Assembly: GCF_963675635.1 (NCBI RefSeq)
Contig: NZ_OY776488.1
Coordinates: 3,430,001-3,494,000 of the forward strand
From: an uncultured Pseudodesulfovibrio sp.
GTDB taxonomy: Bacteria; Desulfobacterota; Desulfovibrionia; Desulfovibrionales; Desulfovibrionaceae
Reading direction: 5' to 3'
Length of the DNA: 64,000 nt
Position 1 is the first letter of the stretch. Each line of letters starts with the position of its first letter. Of the stretch, positions 60,826-64,000 are shown in pieces. The position numbers and the translations under genes are program-made. Below the pieces are notes generated by a model that had not been told where the DNA came from, did not search any database, and saw only the letters and a program-made list of their open reading frames with translations.

Positions 60826-62439
60826 CTATTTTACTATTTTTTCAGCCAGTGCCCGACCTTGTTCTCCGCCGCCGGCCATGCGGGACAACTCATCCATGAT
60901 GGCGTCAGTACCCAGCCTGTCACAACGGGTGTAGGTCTCACCGCCCAGCACTTCCTTCTTGATGAAGAAGTGGCGGTCGGCCTTGCTTGCCAGTTGCGGC
61001 CAGTGCGTGATGAGTAACATTTGCTGGCGGTCTGCAAGGGCGCGGAGTTTGCCGCCAACCGAGTTGAGTGTCAAGCCTCCAATCCCGGCATCGACTTCAT
61101 CAAATATGAGAGAGGGGAGCGCTTCGTGATCCTTGGTGTTGTTGCCACGCATGGTGACCAATGCGAGCAGGAACCGGGAGAGTTCACCGCCGGAAGCTAT
61201 CTTGTCGAGAGGCTGGGCCGGTTGGCCGGGGTTGGGTACCCACATGAGGCGTCCACGCATGTCATCGCAACCGGGATATAGTTCGCGTGCGTCGAACTCG
61301 AAATGCACCTTGATATGCTCGGAAAATCCGAGATCATATAATTCGTCTACGATGCGAATGGAAAGCTCTTTTGCCGCTTTTTTTCGGGCCTTGTTGACCT
61401 CGGCAAGTATCCCCTGAAGGCTGGTTGCTGCTGCGGCCTCTTCGCGGGACAGGTTTTTCATGTCCAGAGCACAGGCGTCGAGGAAGGAAAGGCTTTCATC
61501 TATCTCCGTCTTCATGGTGACGATGTCGTCCAGTCCTCGTTTCAGTTTGCGTTTGAGCTTGGCCAGTTCGAAAAGGCGTGCCTCAATGTCATCGAGACTC
61601 ATGGGTTCGTCTTCATCCATGTCGCCAGGCCCTCGTCTGAGCCGCGAATCCAGATCGTGCAGTCGGATGCGCAGCTCCTCAATGGCCTCACGGTCTTCGT
61701 CGAACCCGGGGAAAAGCCGGGCGATGATTTCCATTTCGCGGGTGAGCAGCGTCATGTTGTCGAGCATGCCGATTTCGCCGTGCAGGATGTCCAGTGCATT
61801 TTGCAGACATTCGCCAGCACGTTCCCGGTCCTTGAGAATTTTTTTGCGCTCCTCAAGGTCGTTCTCTTCATCAGGCTGCGGGTCTACGGCGTCAATTTCC
61901 TTTTTCTGGTATTCGAGAAAATCACGCTGTTTTTCTATGTCGTCATATTTTTCGTTGAGATGATGCTTGCGTTCCAGCACGTCTTTAAGCACGGCGAGCC
62001 GCTCATTGCGTTGAGTCAGAAGGGACTGGTCAGGGATGAACGAATCAAGAATCTCCGACTGAAAAGCCGGGGAGAGAAGTTTCTGCTGTCCATGCTGACT
62101 GGTGTGTATGATGAGCTTTGAGCGCATGTCACGGATGGTCGGTTGGGAAGACAGTGCATCGTTGACGTAGACACGGCTGCGGCCCGTTTCGGCGGACAGT
62201 TCTCGACGAATGACGGTTTCGCCTTCGGGCAGCACGAACAGCGCTTCTACGGATGCCTTCTCGTTGCCGGGCCGGACCAGGTTTTTGTCCATGCGTTCGC
62301 CCATGAGAAAATCCACGGCTCGCATGATGAAAGATTTACCTGCACCAGTTTCACCCGTGAGTGTGTTTAACCCCGGAGAAAATTCCAGTTCGACATCTTC
62401 TATGAGGGCAAGATTCTTGATCCGCAGAAGTTCAAGCAT
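60826..62439 (-). CDS. recN: DNA repair protein RecN
   Basis: A 537-residue SMC-like ATPase. N-terminal LLRIKNLALIEDVELEFSPGLNTLTGETGAGKSFIMRAV carries Walker A. A coiled coil occupies 150-340. C-terminal ABC signature IASGGELSRFLLAL, Walker B SLIFDEVDAGIGG and MLLITHWPQLASKADRHF. Acts in double-strand break repair. Confidence 0.96.
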   Translation of the reverse strand: MLELLRIKNLALIEDVELEFSPGLNTLTGETGAGKSFIMRAVDFLMGERMDKNLVRPGNEKASVEALFVLPEGETVIRRELSAETGRSRVYVNDALSSQPTIRDMRSKLIIHTSQHGQQKLLSPAFQSEILDSFIPDQSLLTQRNERLAVLKDVLERKHHLNEKYDDIEKQRDFLEYQKKEIDAVDPQPDEENDLEERKKILKDRERAGECLQNALDILHGEIGMLDNMTLLTREMEIIARLFPGFDEDREAIEELRIRLHDLDSRLRRGPGDMDEDEPMSLDDIEARLFELAKLKRKLKRGLDDIVTMKTEIDESLSFLDACALDMKNLSREEAAAATSLQGILAEVNKARKKAAKELSIRIVDELYDLGFSEHIKVHFEFDARELYPGCDDMRGRLMWVPNPGQPAQPLDKIASGGELSRFLLALVTMRGNNTKDHEALPSLIFDEVDAGIGGLTLNSVGGKLRALADRQQMLLITHWPQLASKADRHFFIKKEVLGGETYTRCDRLGTDAIMDELSRMAGGGEQGRALAEKIVK

Positions 62440-62450
62440 GAGGCTCCAGC

Positions 62451-63665
62451 CTAGTAAAAAAGTATCGAGCGGTCCCGCGTAAGGTCTGTCACGGGCAACT
62501 CGTGTAAATAATCAAGGTAGCGACTGTCCTTATACACCAGTGCGGCCCTGCGGAAAAGAGGAACGTAGCGGTATGGGTCGAATGAACTTGTGCCTCCGTG
62601 CGGCCATTTCTTTTGCGGGTCGATATAGGGTGCGGCAAAGTTCAGAGCCTGCCGGATGGATGGGCCGACAGGGTCTGCCCAGTTCCAGAGATCAATATTC
62701 AGTCGTTCTCCCACACAGGCAAGAACTGCGTAAGCTTCAAGTGTTGAAAAGGTGGCGTTGCGTGATCGTGGCTGTTCCAGTTCATAGGGCATGGAGCCAT
62801 CCGGCATGATCTGGCGCACGATACGCCGGCGTTCAGCCGTGCCGATGATGGAACGGGCTAGAGTCGTGTCACCTGTGTACATGGCGTACACCGCGACCTG
62901 TGCGTCAAACCATGTGCCGTGGTGGTCTCGGGAGAGAGCTTCGCGGCGTCCGAATTCGCTGTGCATGAGCCAGTGAGCGTATTTTGAAAACCATTTTTTT
63001 ACCGTGCGGCTGGTTGCTTTGGACCAGGCCTGGGATGGTTCCAGGATTTGAGCCGCATCCACAACCCGGATCAGATCACGGGTCTCGATGATGCCGCTGT
63101 GATGCCCTTCTGCCACGCCCGGGCGAGAGTGTGCATAGAGCATGTTCGGTCTGGCGCGGGTTGAAGCGTCGCCGCACCACGCCCAGATGAGTGCCGTGCC
63201 GTGGCTTGCATATTTCTCGTTGCCGGTGAGATACCATGCCAGAGCGAGTGTCATGGAGTTTTTGGCCATGCGTGAAAGCCGGGAACGGTCATACGTATCT
63301 GTCGCTGCTTCAGGGTTGGCGTCCCCGTTTCGTTGGACGTACGGTAACTTGTTCCTGGTTTTTGGATTCGGCCACCAGTCCGGTGAGAGCGACCAGTAGT
63401 CTCGACGGTCATTGCTCGGGCCGGCTTTTTTCTTGAAAGTGACGGATTCGATCGATGCGTCCGCGGCGAGCTCAGCCTCGGCGATGAGTTGGTTGTAGGC
63501 GGGCAAGACCATGGGGTCGCGATGCATGACACGTTTTTTCGTCTGATACAGAACGGTTGGTGAGAGTACGATGGTTTCGGGCAGGTTGGGACCGGCGAAA
63601 GCCGGGGCAGCCAACAGGATGGCCATGAAAAGATGAGGTAGGTGTCGGGCAATGCCCCTGATCAT
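62451..63665 (-). CDS. Alginate-lyase-family exported protein
   Basis: A 404-residue protein with signal peptide (residues 1-24, APAFA-GP) and an alpha/alpha-barrel: RRDYWSLSPDWWPNPKTRNKLPYVQRNGDANPEA, YDRSRLSRMAKNSMTLALAWYLTGNEKYA and RDHHGTWFDAQVAVYA. The catalytic-type NPxT/R..R and YW patterns match polysaccharide-lyase-5-like proteins often annotated alginate lyase. True substrate unknown. Overlaps the ABC permease stop by ATGA. Confidence 0.8.
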   Translation of the reverse strand: MIRGIARHLPHLFMAILLAAPAFAGPNLPETIVLSPTVLYQTKKRVMHRDPMVLPAYNQLIAEAELAADASIESVTFKKKAGPSNDRRDYWSLSPDWWPNPKTRNKLPYVQRNGDANPEAATDTYDRSRLSRMAKNSMTLALAWYLTGNEKYASHGTALIWAWCGDASTRARPNMLYAHSRPGVAEGHHSGIIETRDLIRVVDAAQILEPSQAWSKATSRTVKKWFSKYAHWLMHSEFGRREALSRDHHGTWFDAQVAVYAMYTGDTTLARSIIGTAERRRIVRQIMPDGSMPYELEQPRSRNATFSTLEAYAVLACVGERLNIDLWNWADPVGPSIRQALNFAAPYIDPQKKWPHGGTSSFDPYRYVPLFRRAALVYKDSRYLDYLHELPVTDLTRDRSILFY

Positions 63666-64000
63666 TGTTTCAGCCTCGGGTCAAGCAGGTCACGCAGGGA
63701 TTCACCGAGCAGATTGTAGCCGAGTACCGTGAACAGGATGGCGAGGCCGGGGAAGACTGACAGCCACCATGCGATGCCCAACACTTCCTTGCCTTCCATG
63801 AGTATGTTTCCCCAGGAGGCGTTGGGCGGCTGTACACCGAGGCCCAGAAACGACAGGGATGATTCGGTCAGGATGGCACCGGCGATGCCAAGGGTGGCGG
63901 ATACAAGCACCGGGGCGATAGCATTGGGCATGATATGCAGGAAGATGATGCGGATTGGTCCGGCGCCAGTGGCTCGCGCAGCGAGCACGTAGTCACGTTC
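63662..64000 (-). CDS. ABC transporter permease, OppC/DppC type (partial, 5' end beyond window)
   Basis: The C-terminal 112 codons of a peptide/nickel-type inner-membrane permease, running off the right edge. It shows the EAA motif ERDYVLAARATGAGPIRIIFLHIMPN, then a span and the ending NPPLLGESLRDLLDPRLKQ-like tail (NLLGESLRDLLDPRLKQ). The N-terminal spans are outside the window. Confidence 0.9.
   Translation of the reverse strand, partial: ERDYVLAARATGAGPIRIIFLHIMPNAIAPVLVSATLGIAGAILTESSLSFLGLGVQPPNASWGNILMEGKEVLGIAWWLSVFPGLAILFTVLGYNLLGESLRDLLDPRLKQ

Noticed and set aside
1..64000. CRISPR arrays, rRNA operons, insertion sequences, riboswitches
   Set aside because: No regular repeat-spacer series, rRNA, transposase frame or known riboswitch core was seen by eye. 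A covariance-model search would be decisive.

Overview
The window looks like chromosomal DNA of a sulfate-reducing member of the Desulfovibrionales (Desulfovibrio/Pseudodesulfovibrio type). This is inferred from content: a SahR-type ArsR/methyltransferase regulator beside ahcY, a CstA-LytS-LytTR module, a NapC-type/octaheme cytochrome pair, TRAP-type binding proteins, a selenocysteine tRNA and two genes read through in-frame UGA codons. No rRNA, CRISPR array, prophage or intact transposon was seen.

Layout. 1-2.9 kb: a TetR gene and two paralogous DctP binding proteins. 2.9-9.2 kb: ArsA-like ATPase, two unknown genes, cstA and its LytS/LytTR two-component system. 9.2-11 kb: one selenoprotein gene, an AhpF-like fusion of two thioredoxin folds with a thioredoxin-reductase domain, interrupted by UGA at 10478-10480 and followed by a bacterial SECIS hairpin. 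11-19 kb: a PAS/GAF/GGDEF protein, a histidine kinase, a NapC/NrfH-like and octaheme cytochrome pair, and a CZB-type chemoreceptor. 19-24.5 kb: FMN glutamate-synthase-like protein, MscS, CorA, and an HxlR/VOC cassette bounded by a 21-bp direct repeat of the selC 3' end. 24.6 kb: selC itself. 25-29 kb: an ECF sigma/anti-sigma operon, monooxygenase, nitrilase and desaturase. 29-31 kb: two tRNA-Glu, one tRNA-Gln and 1.1 kb of non-coding DNA. 31-34 kb: DciA-like protein, tandem UspA and two related lipoproteins. 34-36.5 kb: sahR-ahcY with a near-perfect operator. 36.5-42 kb: binding protein, discoidin-like protein, moeA, argB and a MOT1-type transporter. 42.0-42.8 kb: non-coding, with two long rod-like inverted repeats. 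42.8-49.8 kb: proB, MFS transporter, TiaS-like protein, PadR, a molybdenum-storage-like kinase, obgE, rpmA and rplU.

49.9-52.6 kb holds a tightly overlapping five-gene operon: nitroreductase, metallo-beta-lactamase-fold hydrolase, a second selenoprotein (81 aa, possibly TusA/SirA fold), FMN reductase and comF. The selenoprotein's UGA is at 51421-51423, with a 7-bp SECIS hairpin whose loop starts 18 nt downstream. 52.7-56.5 kb is an operon led by an ECF sigma gene split by a 1-nt frameshift, followed by a membrane protein with a glycogen-binding-like domain, two exported proteins and a repeat protein. 56.6-64 kb: HD-GYP protein, binding protein, GNAT, acyl-ACP thioesterase, MarC, recN, alginate-lyase-like protein and an ABC permease cut by the window edge.

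The main thread is selenium. selC and two independent recoded UGA genes, each with a SECIS loop beginning GGU, lie within 27 kb. A second thread is molybdenum: MoeA, a MOT1-type transporter and a Mo-storage-like protein lie within 10 kb. Function calls rest on motifs and recalled family features; no database search was run.
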